A stretch of DNA of 64,000 nt from Pseudomonas brenneri (GTDB taxonomy: Bacteria; Pseudomonadota; Gammaproteobacteria; Pseudomonadales; Pseudomonadaceae), in the NCBI RefSeq assembly GCF_007858285.1, contig NZ_VFIL01000003.1:186001-250000 (forward strand), written 5' to 3'. The notes beneath the pieces are model-generated. The model did not search any database, was not told the DNA's origin, and saw only the letters and a program-made list of their open reading frames with translations. A program made the translations under genes and the position numbers. Shown piece after piece: positions 55,526-64,000 of the stretch (the first letter of the stretch is position 1; every line of letters starts with the position of its first letter).

Positions 55526-56209
55526 TTAGTGGCCCATCAGCCAGTGCTGGTGTGGGCCGGGCAGTGTCCAGATACCGAACAGGATCACCAGCAGGCCGCC
55601 GGCCATGCGCACACTGCGCTTGCGCAAGAGCGCGGTGATGCGTTCGGCGGCGAGCCCGGTGGCCAGTAATACCGGCCAGGTGCCGAGGCCGAAAGCCAGC
55701 ATCAACAGCCCGCTATCCAGTGCGTTGCCCTGGCTGGCCGCCCAGAGCAGCGTGCTGTAGACCAATCCACACGGCAACCAGCCCCAGAGCGCGCCCAGCA
55801 GCAAGGCGCGCGGCAGGCTCGACACCGGCAGCAAACGGTTGGCAACCGGCTGGATATGGCGCCACAGGCCGCGCCCGAGGCTTTCGATGCGGGTCAGGCC
55901 GCTCCACCAGCCGGCCAGGTACAGGCCCATGCTGATCAACAGCAGGCCGGCGAGGATGCGCATGAACATCGCGGCCGGGCTGTTGGCCACTGCCCAGCCG
56001 GCCAGGCCAATCAGCACGCCGGCCGTGGCGTAGCTGAGGATACGCCCCAGGTTGTAGGCCAGCAGCAGGCGAAAACGCCGGCTGCGCTGCTCCGCAGGGA
56101 TCGCCAGGGTCAGCGCGCCCATCAGGCCGCCGCACATGCCCAGGCAATGACCGCCGCCCAGCAGGCCGAGGATCAGTGCGGAAACCAGCAGCGGCGCTAG
56201 CTCAAGCAT
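55526..56209 (-). CDS. TauE/SafE-like (DsbD_2-type) membrane protein of the cco assembly cluster
   Basis: 227 residues with about six membrane helices. N-terminal GLLGGGHCLGMCGGLMGALT with paired Cys/His/Met is typical of this heavy-metal-transport-like family; GALWGWLPCGLVYSTLLWAA carries the matching PCG motif. The start overlaps the end of ccoS by eight bases, so it belongs to the ccoGHIS transcript. A role in copper handling for cbb3 oxidase is plausible from motif and context but not shown. Confidence 0.85.
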   Translation of the reverse strand: MLELAPLLVSALILGLLGGGHCLGMCGGLMGALTLAIPAEQRSRRFRLLLAYNLGRILSYATAGVLIGLAGWAVANSPAAMFMRILAGLLLISMGLYLAGWWSGLTRIESLGRGLWRHIQPVANRLLPVSSLPRALLLGALWGWLPCGLVYSTLLWAASQGNALDSGLLMLAFGLGTWPVLLATGLAAERITALLRKRSVRMAGGLLVILFGIWTLPGPHQHWLMGH

Positions 56210-56429
56210 GGGGTGGCGCCGGTTCGTCAGGCTTGCTCGGTGGCTGCGGATGGCTGCTGGCTTCGTCGACGGCGGCCAGGTGCTTGGGGTCCTGGTCATC
56301 GAACAGCACGCTGTGGGCCGGTCCGTCGAGGTCGTCATACTGGCCGCTGTCCACCGCCCAGAAGAAGATGTAGATGGCGATGGCGACGATCAGCAGTGCC
56401 GCTGGAATCATTACATAAAGAGCTGGCAT
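56202..56429 (-). CDS. ccoS: Cbb3 oxidase maturation protein CcoS
   Basis: 75 residues with one N-terminal membrane helix (LYVMIPAALLIVAIAIYIFF) followed by AVDSGQYDDLDGPAHSVLFD, the CcoS signature, and a proline-rich tail. Needed for cofactor insertion into the CcoN subunit. Overlaps the TauE/SafE-like gene by eight bases and follows ccoI after 22 bases. Confidence 0.93.
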   Translation of the reverse strand: MPALYVMIPAALLIVAIAIYIFFWAVDSGQYDDLDGPAHSVLFDDQDPKHLAAVDEASSHPQPPSKPDEPAPPHA

Positions 56430-56451
56430 CGCTACTCCATGCCCGTGCGGC

Positions 56452-58902
56452 TCAAGCCGGCAGCGGACGGGGCTGAGGGGTGGCGCTCGCGGCGCTGGCG
56501 CGCGGCAGGCGAGTCAGGCGCAGGGCGTTGAGCACCACAGTCAACGAACTGAGGGACATGCCGATCGCCGCCCAGATCGGCGTGATCCAGCCAAGGGCGG
56601 CGAACGGCAACATCAGGCCATTGTACAGCCCGGCCCACAGCAGGTTTTCAATGATTACGCGGCGCGTGCGCCGTGCCAGGCTGAAGGCTTGTACCAAGGC
56701 ATCGAGGCGGTTGGACAGCAGCACCGCATCGGCGCTGGTTTTCGCCAGGTCAGTGGCCGAGCCCATGGCCACGCTGATATCGGCGGCGGCCAGTACCGGC
56801 ACATCGTTGACCCCGTCGCCGAGCATCAACACCTTGCGGCCTTCCTTGTGCAACTGTTGCAGCACTTGCAGCTTGTCATCCGGGCGCAGGCCACCACGGG
56901 CTTCGTCGATGCCCAACTCGGCGGCGACGCTGGCGACCATCGGTGAGCTATCCCCCGACAGCAGCAAGGTACGCCAGCCCCGTGCTTTGCACGCGGCCAG
57001 CAGCGCCGGTGCATCACTGCGCAGGCGATCATCGAGGACAAACCAGGCCAGGGCGCCGTTGGTGTCGCCCAGCAGCAGCCATTGGCCAGCGTCTTGCGGC
57101 GAGTCGGGAATTGCGCAGCCGCTCAGTTCGCAGACAAAGGCCGGCTGGCCGATACGCAGCAGGCGCTCGCCAACCCGGCCTTCCAAGCCCAGGCCAGGCG
57201 TGCTCAGCACTTCGTCGGCGGCCATCGGCGCACGGCCGAAGGCCCGGGCAATCGGGTGTTCGGAGCGGTTTTCGAGGGCGGCGGCCAGGGCCAGGGCGAG
57301 GTCGCTGCTCATGCTGCCCAGCGGCCGAATGGCGCGCAGGGCCAGGCGGCCTTCGGTCAGGGTGCCGGTCTTGTCGAAAATCACCGTGTCGATCTGATTC
57401 AGGCCTTCCAGCACATGGCCGCGGGTCAGTAGCAGGCCGAGTTTGTGCAGGGTGCCGGTGGCGGCAGTCAACGCGGTGGGGGTCGCCAGGGACAGGGCGC
57501 ACGGGCAGGTCGCCACCAGCATCGCCAGGACAATCCAGAATGCCCGTGACGAATCCAGTTCCCACCACAGCAGGCCGATCACGGCGGCAGCGATCAATGA
57601 GCACAGGAGGAACCATTGCGCAGCGCGGTCGGCGATTTCGGCCAGGCGTGGCTTTTCTGCCTGGGCCCGCTCCAGCAGGCGCACGATGGCCGATAAACGG
57701 GTGTCATGGCCCAGGGCGCGCACCTCAACGGTCAACGCGCCTTCGACGTTGAGGGTGCCAGCGGTGACGCTATCGCCGGCTTGGCGCGGTTGTGGCAGAT
57801 ATTCGCCGGTGAGCAGGGATTCATCGATGCTCGACTGGCCATCCAGGATCACGCCATCGGCCGGCAGGATCGCGCCTGGATGCACCAGCACCCGGTCGCC
57901 CAGGGCCAGTTCGGTGAGCAGGATGCGTTCGCTATGGCCATCGCTTTTCAGGCGCAGGCACGAGGCCGGCAGCAGGTTGACCAACTGGGCGGTGGCCGCA
58001 GCGGTGCGCTCGCGGGCCCGGCGCTCCAGGTAGCGTCCGGCCAGCAGGAACAGGGCGAACATGCCCACGGCATCGAAATACAGCTCGCCGACCCCGGTGA
58101 TGGCGGTCCAGATCCCCGCCAGGTAAGCGCCGCCGATGGCCAGCGAAACCGAGACATCCATGGTCAAGTGACGGGTGCGCAGGTCACGCATGGCGCCCTT
58201 GAAAAACGGTGCGCAGCTGTAGAACACGATCGGTGTCGTCAGAAAGAGCGCGACCCAGCGCAGGATCACATGCAGTTCGGGGCTGAGGTCGATATTGAAT
58301 TCCGGCCAGGTGGCCATCGTCGCCATCATCGCCTGGAACCACAACAGACCGGCAACGCCGAGTTGGCGCAGGGCCAGGCGGTTTTCGCTGGCCAACTGTT
58401 CAGCGGCACGGTCGGCTTGATAAGGGTGGGCGGCGTAGCCGATCTGGCGCAGCTCGCTGAGCACTTGGCTCAACGGCAATTGCGCGTCGGCCCAGCGTAC
58501 ATGCAGGCGATGGTTGGACAGGTTCAGCCGCGCCTCGGCCACGGCCGGCAGGCTGCGCAGATGTTTCTCGATCAGCCAGCCACAGGCGGCGCAGCTGATG
58601 CCTTCCATCAACAGGGTAGCTTCGGCCAGGTCGCCGTCGTGGCGCACGAAAGGTTTTTGCACATCGGCGCGGTCGTACAGCGCCAGTTCGTCGACCAGTT
58701 GCACGGGCAAGGCTTCGGGGTTGGCCGAGGCCTCGCTGCGGTGTTGGTAATAGCTCTCCAGGCCACCTGCGACAATCGCCTCGGCCACCGCCTGGCAACC
58801 CGGGCAGCAGAGCTCACGGGGCTCGCCGAGGATCACCGCAGTGAAGCGGCTGCCGGGCGGGACGGGGAGGGCGCAGTGGTAGCAGGGGATTGGGGTGGTC
58901 AT
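56452..58902 (-). CDS. ccoI: Copper-translocating P1B-type ATPase of cbb3 assembly
   Basis: 816 residues. An N-terminal cysteine-rich stretch (CYHCALPVPPG ... LCCPGCQAVAEAI) precedes a heavy-metal domain with GISCAACGWLIEKHL near 104. Membrane CPC motif in ATCPCALSLATPTAL near 468, phosphorylation site DKTGTLTEGRL near 508, hinge MLGDGVNDVPVLAAADISVA near 695. It moves copper out of the cytoplasm for insertion into CcoN rather than for resistance, judging from its place between ccoH and ccoS. Confidence 0.95.
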   Translation of the reverse strand: MTTPIPCYHCALPVPPGSRFTAVILGEPRELCCPGCQAVAEAIVAGGLESYYQHRSEASANPEALPVQLVDELALYDRADVQKPFVRHDGDLAEATLLMEGISCAACGWLIEKHLRSLPAVAEARLNLSNHRLHVRWADAQLPLSQVLSELRQIGYAAHPYQADRAAEQLASENRLALRQLGVAGLLWFQAMMATMATWPEFNIDLSPELHVILRWVALFLTTPIVFYSCAPFFKGAMRDLRTRHLTMDVSVSLAIGGAYLAGIWTAITGVGELYFDAVGMFALFLLAGRYLERRARERTAAATAQLVNLLPASCLRLKSDGHSERILLTELALGDRVLVHPGAILPADGVILDGQSSIDESLLTGEYLPQPRQAGDSVTAGTLNVEGALTVEVRALGHDTRLSAIVRLLERAQAEKPRLAEIADRAAQWFLLCSLIAAAVIGLLWWELDSSRAFWIVLAMLVATCPCALSLATPTALTAATGTLHKLGLLLTRGHVLEGLNQIDTVIFDKTGTLTEGRLALRAIRPLGSMSSDLALALAAALENRSEHPIARAFGRAPMAADEVLSTPGLGLEGRVGERLLRIGQPAFVCELSGCAIPDSPQDAGQWLLLGDTNGALAWFVLDDRLRSDAPALLAACKARGWRTLLLSGDSSPMVASVAAELGIDEARGGLRPDDKLQVLQQLHKEGRKVLMLGDGVNDVPVLAAADISVAMGSATDLAKTSADAVLLSNRLDALVQAFSLARRTRRVIIENLLWAGLYNGLMLPFAALGWITPIWAAIGMSLSSLTVVLNALRLTRLPRASAASATPQPRPLPA

Positions 58903-58932
58903 GGCTTTGGATCTGTATGGGCGGGGAGGGCC

Positions 58933-59002
58933 TCATCGCCGGCAAGCCGACTCCTACAAGGTTATCGCACACTCCCTGTAGGAGCCGGCTTGCCGGCGAT
59001 GC
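58933..59002. repeat. Pair of inverted REP units between ccoH and ccoI
   Basis: CATCGCCGGCAAGCCGACTCC and, ~20 bases on, GGAGCCGGCTTGCCGGCGATG: the GCCGGC-type REP in tail-to-tail arrangement inside an otherwise tight gene cluster. Confidence 0.8.
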
Positions 59003-59017
59003 GCGAAGCGCAGGCTT

Positions 59018-59557
59018 TCAGTTCTTCAGGTCTTCGGCACCCTGCAACGGCTCGTCACCCAACTTCAGGTCGGTGCCGTGGCTGACTTCTTCCTCTTCAA
59101 ACATGCGCCAGGTCCTGTCGCCTTCCACCCCCAGCAGTTCGACGAAGCGCCGGCCTTCGACCTTGTCGGTGACCTGGCCGATATACCGACCCGGCTCGCT
59201 CTCGCTACGGGTGAGCATGACCTTGCGGTCTTTCTCCGGCTGGGTCGGCGAAATCAGGTTCAGTTCCAGCGTGGCCGGCCCGCTGTTGCCGGTGAGGTGC
59301 AACTCGACTTCGCCGGTCAGCTCATCCAGGTGCATGGTGGCGCGCATTTGCAGGGTCTGGGCCAGCAATTCGCGGTCCAGGGAGCGGTTGATGCCTTTGC
59401 CGGCCTCGTAGTAGTTGTCGTTGACCAGGTTGTCCGGGTTGTTCACCGCGATGGTCACCATGGACAAGGTCAGCGTCACCGAACAGGCCAGGATGGCAAT
59501 GATGATCCAGGGCCAGAGGTGCTTGTACCAGGGGCTTGCGGCAGTTGCTACGGGCAT
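59018..59557 (-). CDS. ccoH: FixH/CcoH family cbb3 assembly protein
   Basis: 178 residues with one N-terminal membrane helix (HLWPWIIIAILACSVTLTLS) followed by the FixH pattern VTIAVNNPDNLVNDNYYEAG and a periplasmic domain (MHLDELTGEVELHLTGNSGP; SESEPGRYIGQVTDKVEGRR). Required for cbb3 stability. ATG start preferred; a TTG six codons upstream overlaps the ccoG stop. Confidence 0.93.
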   Translation of the reverse strand: MPVATAASPWYKHLWPWIIIAILACSVTLTLSMVTIAVNNPDNLVNDNYYEAGKGINRSLDRELLAQTLQMRATMHLDELTGEVELHLTGNSGPATLELNLISPTQPEKDRKVMLTRSESEPGRYIGQVTDKVEGRRFVELLGVEGDRTWRMFEEEEVSHGTDLKLGDEPLQGAEDLKN

Positions 59558-59571
59558 TGTTCTGCTCTCTT

Positions 59572-60990
59572 TCAACGAATTTGTGGGCCGATGAACCGGC
59601 TCTTGGCTTCAACGTGGACGCTGTCATCGTCCGCATCCTTGAGGATGAATTTCACCTCGTTGGTGGTCGATGGCATTTGTTCCGGCGCGCTCGACAGTTC
59701 CACCGGCATGGTGAAGATTTCCCCGGCGGCGACCTTGATCTCGCGCTTGCCTTGCAGCTTGAGGTCCGGCAGGCCCGTGGCGTCTAGCACGTAGGTGTGG
59801 TCGCGCTGGTCCTTGTTCATGATCTTCAGGCTGTAGACGTTCTCGATCCGCCCTTCGGCGTTTTCGCGGTACAGCACGCGGTCCTTGCTGACGTCGAAAC
59901 CCACCAGCGAGCGCATGAAGAATGCGGTGGCCAGCAGGCTGATCATCGCCAGCAGCACCAGCGCATAGCCGATCAGGCGCGGGCGCAGCTTGTGGGTCTT
60001 TTGCCCCGACAGGTTATGTTCGGTGGTGTAGCTGATCAAGCCGCGCGGGTATTCCATCTTGTCCATGATGGTGTCGCAGGCGTCGATGCAGGCGGCGCAG
60101 CCAATGCACTCGATTTGCAGGCCGTCACGAATGTCGATACCGGTGGGGCAGACCTGCACGCACATCGTACAGTCAATGCAATCCCCCAGACCCTGGGCCT
60201 TGTAGTCGACACCTTTCTTGCGTGGGCCACGCACTTCGCCACGACGCGGGTCGTAGGACACGATCAGGGTGTCCTTGTCGAACATCACACTCTGGAAGCG
60301 CGCATACGGGCACATGTAGATACACACTTGCTCGCGCAGCCAGCCGGCGTTGCCATAAGTGGCGAGGGTGAAGAAACCGACCCAGAAGTACGACCAGCCA
60401 TCGGCCTGGCCGGTGAAGAACTCGAACACCAGTTCGCGGATTGGCGAGAAGTAGCCGACAAAGGTCATGCCGGTGACAAAACCGATCAGCAGCCACAGCG
60501 TGTGCTTGCTGAGTTTACGCAGGAACTTGTTGGCGCTCATCGGCGCCTTGTCCAGCTTGATGCGCTGGTTGCGGTCGCCCTCGGTGACCTTTTCGCACCA
60601 CATGTAGATCCAGGTCCACACACTTTGCGGGCAGGTATAACCACACCAGATACGCCCGGCGTACACCGTGATAAAGAACAGGCCGAAGGCCGAGATGATC
60701 AGGATGCCTGACAGCAGGATGAAGTCCTGGGGCCAGAATGTCGCACCGAAGATAAAGAATTTGCGCTCTGGCAGGTTCCACCAGACCGCCTGGTGTCCGC
60801 CCCAGTTCAGCCACACCGTACCGAAGTACAACAGGAACAGGCCGGCACCGCCGAGCATCCGCAGATTGCGGAACAGCCCGGTAAAGGCACGGGTGTAGAT
60901 TTTCTCTCGCGAGGCGTAGAGATCAACGGTGTTGCTGGTTTTTTTGGCAGGTGGGGTAACGTCATGTACCGGAATCTGGTTGCTCATCAT
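59572..60990 (-). CDS. ccoG: CcoG/RdxA membrane ferredoxin, cbb3-associated copper reductase
   Basis: 472 residues. Four to five membrane helices with CGYTCPQSVWTWIYMWCEKV near 115, then two [4Fe-4S] sets, CIDCTMCVQVCPTG and CIGCAACIDACD, near 265-300, and a C-terminal Ig-like periplasmic domain (~350-472). CcoG is reported to reduce Cu(II) for copper supply to cbb3 oxidase. Two adjacent ATGs (60990, 60987). First gene of the ccoGHIS-TauE/SafE run. Confidence 0.95.
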   Translation of the reverse strand: MMSNQIPVHDVTPPAKKTSNTVDLYASREKIYTRAFTGLFRNLRMLGGAGLFLLYFGTVWLNWGGHQAVWWNLPERKFFIFGATFWPQDFILLSGILIISAFGLFFITVYAGRIWCGYTCPQSVWTWIYMWCEKVTEGDRNQRIKLDKAPMSANKFLRKLSKHTLWLLIGFVTGMTFVGYFSPIRELVFEFFTGQADGWSYFWVGFFTLATYGNAGWLREQVCIYMCPYARFQSVMFDKDTLIVSYDPRRGEVRGPRKKGVDYKAQGLGDCIDCTMCVQVCPTGIDIRDGLQIECIGCAACIDACDTIMDKMEYPRGLISYTTEHNLSGQKTHKLRPRLIGYALVLLAMISLLATAFFMRSLVGFDVSKDRVLYRENAEGRIENVYSLKIMNKDQRDHTYVLDATGLPDLKLQGKREIKVAAGEIFTMPVELSSAPEQMPSTTNEVKFILKDADDDSVHVEAKSRFIGPQIR

Positions 60991-61194
60991 TGCATCCCAC
61001 GGCAGTGGAGATTTGCCTCGGCCAGTACGTGCCAGCCGGGGTCAAAATAGGGGTGTTGCAGTGGCGTAATGATACGCCTGTAGTACCGATGAACGGGTGC
61101 GACCTTTGGTCGCGTTGGGGGAAATCAATTGATGGTGTACGTGACTTGAATCAATTGACAGGTTGAGTATGGACGGTTTTTCAGGGTCCGAAGG

Positions 61195-61605
61195 TCATTC
61201 GTCCCATGGATTGATCAGTGTCACACCGCTGCTTTGGAAGTCGGCGACATTGCGGGTGACCACGGTCAGGCCGTGAACCAGAGCGGTTGCGGCGATCAGC
61301 GCATCACCTTCGTTGGCACGATCCGGTACATGCAGGCTGGCGCAGCGCAATGCCACGGCAGCGTCAATCGGCAGGATCCTGGCATCGAAGGCCGGCATGA
61401 CGTGGCGTTTGAGCCAGGTGCGCAAGACCTTGCCCTGCGCGGGGTCACGGCGCTCCATTCGCAGCACCCCAGTCTCCAGCTCCTTCAAGGTAATCGCCGA
61501 AATGTACATGCGTGGCGCGGCGATGGTTTTGGCCCACGCCACCACATTTTTGTCGGCCTGGGGTTTGCGTAACTCGGAAATGACATTGGTGTCGAGCAGA
61601 TACAT
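61195..61605 (-). CDS. VapC-type PIN-domain toxin
   Basis: 136 residues. PIN-nuclease acidic residues are in place: LLDTNVISELRKP (D near 5), ELETGVLRMERRD near 45, GDALIAATALVHGLTVVTRN near 100, and DF after it. These toxins cleave RNA. Its ATG overlaps the antitoxin stop (TGATG), the usual toxin-antitoxin coupling. Lies between ccoG and ccoP. Confidence 0.9.
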   Translation of the reverse strand: MYLLDTNVISELRKPQADKNVVAWAKTIAAPRMYISAITLKELETGVLRMERRDPAQGKVLRTWLKRHVMPAFDARILPIDAAVALRCASLHVPDRANEGDALIAATALVHGLTVVTRNVADFQSSGVTLINPWDE

Positions 61606-61859
61606 CAAGAGAGGTCCACGGGTCGATGAATAATCACGGCGCGCTCGGTTTCAAATTCGATATCCGCCGCTTCTGGCATCACCAACAGATCAACAATGTC
61701 GGCGTTGATACCTGTCAGTTTTTGGTAGTCCTCAATACTTAGCAGTACATGGGCAGGCTTGCCTCGGTCGGTGATAAAAACCGGTCCTTGGCGCGCGGCT
61801 TTTTTGGCACCGCTTGTGTCTTGGTTGAATTCGCGACTGGAGATGGTCGTAATTGTCAT
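61605..61859 (-). CDS. Phd/YefM-type antitoxin
   Basis: 84 residues. ITTISSREFNQDTSGAKKAA and GPVFITDRGKPAHVLLSIED are the Phd/YefM DNA-binding signature; the C-terminal acidic part (EAADIEFETERAVIIHRP) should bind the toxin. First gene of the pair, preceded by a palindromic operator candidate at 61887-61902. Confidence 0.92.
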   Translation of the reverse strand: MTITTISSREFNQDTSGAKKAARQGPVFITDRGKPAHVLLSIEDYQKLTGINADIVDLLVMPEAADIEFETERAVIIHRPVDLS

Positions 61860-61886
61860 GGGGCGCCTCCCAGTGGATGGGTGAAT

Positions 61887-61902
61887 GTAGTTACGTTACT
61901 AC
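61887..61902. promoter_or_regulatory. Palindromic operator candidate of the toxin-antitoxin operon
   Basis: GTAGTTACGTTACTAC: 16 bases, palindromic except for one mismatched pair (T/T), 28-43 bases before the antitoxin ATG. Fits autoregulation by a Phd-type antitoxin. Confidence 0.6.
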
Positions 61903-61956
61903 TGTGCAGTGAAAGGCTACAAGCTTCAAGCTACAAGCGGTCGATGTGTTTCACAT

Positions 61957-61995
61957 AAAAAAGCCCCGCCAGCATGACGCTGGCGGGGCTTTTTC
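61957..61995. terminator. Intrinsic terminator of ccoNOQP
   Basis: AAGCCCCGCCAGC, loop ATGAC, GCTGGCGGGGCTTTTT, with A/T runs on both sides (works in both directions). It is 15 bases past the ccoP stop and separates ccoNOQP from the toxin-antitoxin pair. Confidence 0.9.
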
Positions 61996-62009
61996 TTGCG
62001 GCTTGCCGC

Positions 62010-62984
62010 TTACTTCTGCTCTTGCTGCTCTTTGTGCGACAAACTGTAAACATACGCCGCCAGCAAATGCACCTTGTCGTTACCCTGCAACTGCTCTTGT
62101 GCAGGCATCTGGCCCTGGCGGCCGTAACGGATGGTCTGCTGCAGTTGGGCGAAGCTCGAACCGTAGATGAACGCGCCCGGGTGGGTCAGGTCAGGCGCGC
62201 CCATCGCTGGGGTGCCTTTGCCGGTCGGGCCGTGGCACGCCACGCAGTTGGCGGCGAACAGTTTCTCGCCGTTGGCCACGTCGGCCTTGGCGCCTTCCGG
62301 CAGCTTGCGGCCATCGAGGTTGGTCAGCACGAAACCGGCGACGTCGGCCACGCCTTGTTCACCGATCACTTCAGCCCAGCCCGGCATGACCGCGTGACGG
62401 CCAGCCATGATGGTGGCCTTGATGGTTTCCGGTTCGCCGCCCCAGCGCCAGTCGGCGTCGGTCAGGTTGGGGAAGCCATAGGCACCCTTGGCGTCGGAAC
62501 CATGGCACACCGAGCAGTTGGAGGCGAACAGGCGGCCACCCATCTTCAGGGCTTGCGGATCCTTGGCCACTTCTTCAATGGGCATGGCGGCAAACTTGGC
62601 GAAGATCGGCCCGAACTTGGCGTCCGAGCGGGCCATTTCCTTTTCCCACTCGTGCACGCCGGTCCAGCCGCTCTGGCCGTTGGCGAACGGGGTTTGCTTC
62701 TCGTTGTCGAGGTAGGCATAACCCGGCAGCAGGCCTTTCCAGTTGCCAAGGCCCGGGTACAGCACCAGGTAGCCCAAGGCGAAGATGATGGTGCCGACGA
62801 ACAGCATGAACCACCACTTTGGCAGCGGGTTGTCGTATTCCTCGATGCCATCGAACGAGTGGCCAACCGTCTCGTCCGTTTGTTCGGCGCGCTGGCCCTT
62901 GCGGGTCGACAGCAGCAGCCAGGTCAGGGCAAAAATGGTACCCAGACTGAGGACTGTGACGTACAGACTCCAGAACGTAGTCAT
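62010..62984 (-). CDS. ccoP: Cbb3-type cytochrome c oxidase, diheme subunit III
   Basis: 324 residues. An N-terminal membrane region with two hydrophobic stretches ([40 protein letters not shown]) precedes two cytochrome c domains with [11 protein letters not shown] near 158 and [11 protein letters not shown] near 248. It receives electrons from soluble cytochrome c. Start overlaps the ccoQ stop (ATGA). Confidence 0.97.
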   Translation of the reverse strand: MTTFWSLYVTVLSLGTIFALTWLLLSTRKGQRAEQTDETVGHSFDGIEEYDNPLPKWWFMLFVGTIIFALGYLVLYPGLGNWKGLLPGYAYLDNEKQTPFANGQSGWTGVHEWEKEMARSDAKFGPIFAKFAAMPIEEVAKDPQALKMGGRLFASNCSVCHGSDAKGAYGFPNLTDADWRWGGEPETIKATIMAGRHAVMPGWAEVIGEQGVADVAGFVLTNLDGRKLPEGAKADVANGEKLFAANCVACHGPTGKGTPAMGAPDLTHPGAFIYGSSFAQLQQTIRYGRQGQMPAQEQLQGNDKVHLLAAYVYSLSHKEQQEQK

Positions 62985-63166
62985 TCTTTGTTACTCCTAG
63001 AAGCTTGCTCGACGTGCTTGATGGCTTCGGGATCATCCGCAAAAGGCAGCAAGGTCGCGTCTTCAAACTCTGACTTGCGCTTGGGGCTGAACACCCACAA
63101 CGCCAGGCCGATAAAGGCCACCATCACGACAACGGTGCCCAGGCCTCGAATCATCCCGATATCCAT
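62981..63166 (-). CDS. ccoQ: Cbb3-type oxidase small subunit CcoQ
   Basis: 61 residues with one membrane helix ([20 protein letters not shown]) and a charged tail ([15 protein letters not shown]), the standard CcoQ form. Overlaps ccoP by four bases and follows ccoO after five. Confidence 0.95.
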   Translation of the reverse strand: MDIGMIRGLGTVVVMVAFIGLALWVFSPKRKSEFEDATLLPFADDPEAIKHVEQASRSNKE

Positions 63167-63171
63167 TCAGA

Positions 63172-63780
63172 TCACCGTTTGCTTTTGATGATGGTGCCCA
63201 GGCCTTGCAGGTAGGCCACCAGCGCGTCCATTTCGGTCTTGCCCTTTACAGCTGCCTGGGCACCGGCGATGTCTTCGTCGGTGTAAGGCACGCCGAGGGT
63301 GCGCAAGACTTCCATTTTCTTGGCAGTGTCTTTGCCGTCGAGCTTGTTTTCCACGAGGAACGGGTACGCCGGCATTTTCGACTCGGGCACCACGTTGCGC
63401 GGGTTGTACAAGTGCGCACGCTGCCAGTCATCGGAGTAACGACCACCCACGCGGGCCAGGTCCGGGCCGGTACGTTTGGAACCCCACAGGAACGGGTGGT
63501 CCCACACGCTTTCACCGGCAACCGAGTAGTGGCCATAGCGTTCGGTTTCGGCACGGAACGGACGGATCATCTGCGAGTGGCAGCCGACACAGCCGTTGGC
63601 GATGTAGACGTCGCGGCCTTCCAGTTCAAGGGCGGTGCGCGGCTTCATGCCTTCGACCGGCTTGTTGGTCACGTCCTGGAAAAACAGCGGAACGATCTGG
63701 GTCAGGCCGCCGATACTCACGGCGATGACCATGAAGAAGGCCAGCAGGCCGATATTCTTCTCGACTACTTCATGCTTCAT
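63172..63780 (-). CDS. ccoO: Cbb3-type cytochrome c oxidase, monoheme subunit II
   Basis: 202 residues. N-terminal membrane anchor ([20 protein letters not shown]), one heme site [13 protein letters not shown] near 60, and the family strings [20 protein letters not shown] and [20 protein letters not shown]. Its ATG overlaps the ccoN stop (TGATG). Confidence 0.97.
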   Translation of the reverse strand: MKHEVVEKNIGLLAFFMVIAVSIGGLTQIVPLFFQDVTNKPVEGMKPRTALELEGRDVYIANGCVGCHSQMIRPFRAETERYGHYSVAGESVWDHPFLWGSKRTGPDLARVGGRYSDDWQRAHLYNPRNVVPESKMPAYPFLVENKLDGKDTAKKMEVLRTLGVPYTDEDIAGAQAAVKGKTEMDALVAYLQGLGTIIKSKR

Positions 63781-64000
63781 CAGTGAGCTCCCACGACAGC
63801 GATCTTGGCGGCGGCTTCAGCGGCTACAGGGTCCGCGGCACGCACGGTGCGCCAGACGTTGTAGGCCATGAACAGCATGCCGCTGGCAAAGAACGCACCA
63901 CCAAGGGCGCGCACGATGAAACCAGGATGGCTGGCTTGCAGCGCTTCGACGAAGGAGTAGGTGAGGGTGCCGTCATCGTTGATTGCACGCCACATCAGGC
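63780..64000 (-). CDS. ccoN: Cbb3-type cytochrome c oxidase catalytic subunit I, C-terminal part
   Basis: Only the last ~72 residues are in the window; the rest lies beyond the right edge. The visible end contains [20 protein letters not shown] and a final membrane helix ([20 protein letters not shown]), as in CcoN. The internal ATG in this stretch is not a start. The Anr-controlled promoter of ccoNOQP must lie outside. Confidence 0.93.
   Translation of the reverse strand, partial: LMWRAINDDGTLTYSFVEALQASHPGFIVRALGGAFFASGMLFMAYNVWRTVRAADPVAAEAAAKIAVVGAH

Noticed and set aside
61141..61154. Possible Anr box upstream of ccoG (minus strand TTGATTCAAGTCAC)
   Set aside because: Only the first half-site is perfect; the second matches three of five bases (GTCAC against ATCAA). 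Too weak to list as a site.

Overview
The window reads as a high-GC Pseudomonas chromosome, most likely from the P. fluorescens group. The signs are the REP/REPIN repeats built on GTGGGAGC/TGTAGGAGC cores, a recognisable Anr-hemN-ccoSIHG-ccoPQON block, and gene neighbourhoods I know from other pseudomonads (nasST-narK-nirBD-nasA-cobA; pyrD-rmf-rlmL-dacB-yggL; guaD-xdhCBA-GntR-smc-zipA-ligA; dnaX-ybaB-recR). Nearly everything is chromosomal backbone. There is no prophage, insertion sequence, integron or CRISPR array. The only RNA gene seen is the 4.5S SRP RNA.

1-11,150: nitrate assimilation, all on the minus strand: nasS and nasT (sensor and ANTAR antiterminator), narK, a fused PP2C phosphatase/Ser-Thr kinase, nirB, nirD, nitrate reductase and cobA (siroheme synthesis, cut by the window edge). 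The best regulatory signal in the window is here. Three places (upstream of nasS, narK and nirB) carry the same cassette: a sigma-54 -24/-12 promoter, then hexaloop hairpins with A at loop position 1 and G at position 4 (the ANTAR RNA target), the last of which shares bases with an intrinsic terminator. NasT should therefore antiterminate all three transcripts, including its own.

11,240-13,200: a small accessory island on the plus strand: an InvG-type T3SS secretin that ends before its pore domain, a HilA-type DNA-binding domain without the rest of HilA, and an IagB-type lytic transglycosylase. All three frames are open. This looks like a relic, or a repurposed piece, of an SPI-1-type type III secretion system.

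13,200-22,200: pyrD, rmf, rlmL, a CHASE-PAS-GGDEF protein, dacB, yggL. 22,160-31,560: purine catabolism (BenE-type transporter, GntR regulator, guaD, xdhC, xdhB, xdhA, second GntR regulator). 31,565-38,614: smc, zipA, ligA. 38,800-41,830: zinc metallopeptidase, 4.5S RNA, DUF2167 protein, XRE regulator with an upstream palindrome. 42,290-46,310: Aer-type chemoreceptor, PAS-GGDEF-EAL protein, periplasmic binding protein. 46,446-50,728: dnaX, ybaB, an MDR oxidoreductase, recR. 50,859-52,587: acyl-CoA dehydrogenase and apt.

52,675-64,000: low-oxygen respiration. It holds anr, a small orphan coiled-coil protein, hemN with a perfect Anr box, a TauE/SafE-like membrane protein, the cbb3 assembly genes ccoS, ccoI, ccoH and ccoG, a Phd/VapC-type toxin-antitoxin pair, and ccoP, ccoQ, ccoO and the end of ccoN.

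Start codons were chosen by ribosome-binding site, overlap with the upstream gene and family length, and often differ from the longest open frame. Family assignments come from motif recognition, not from a search.
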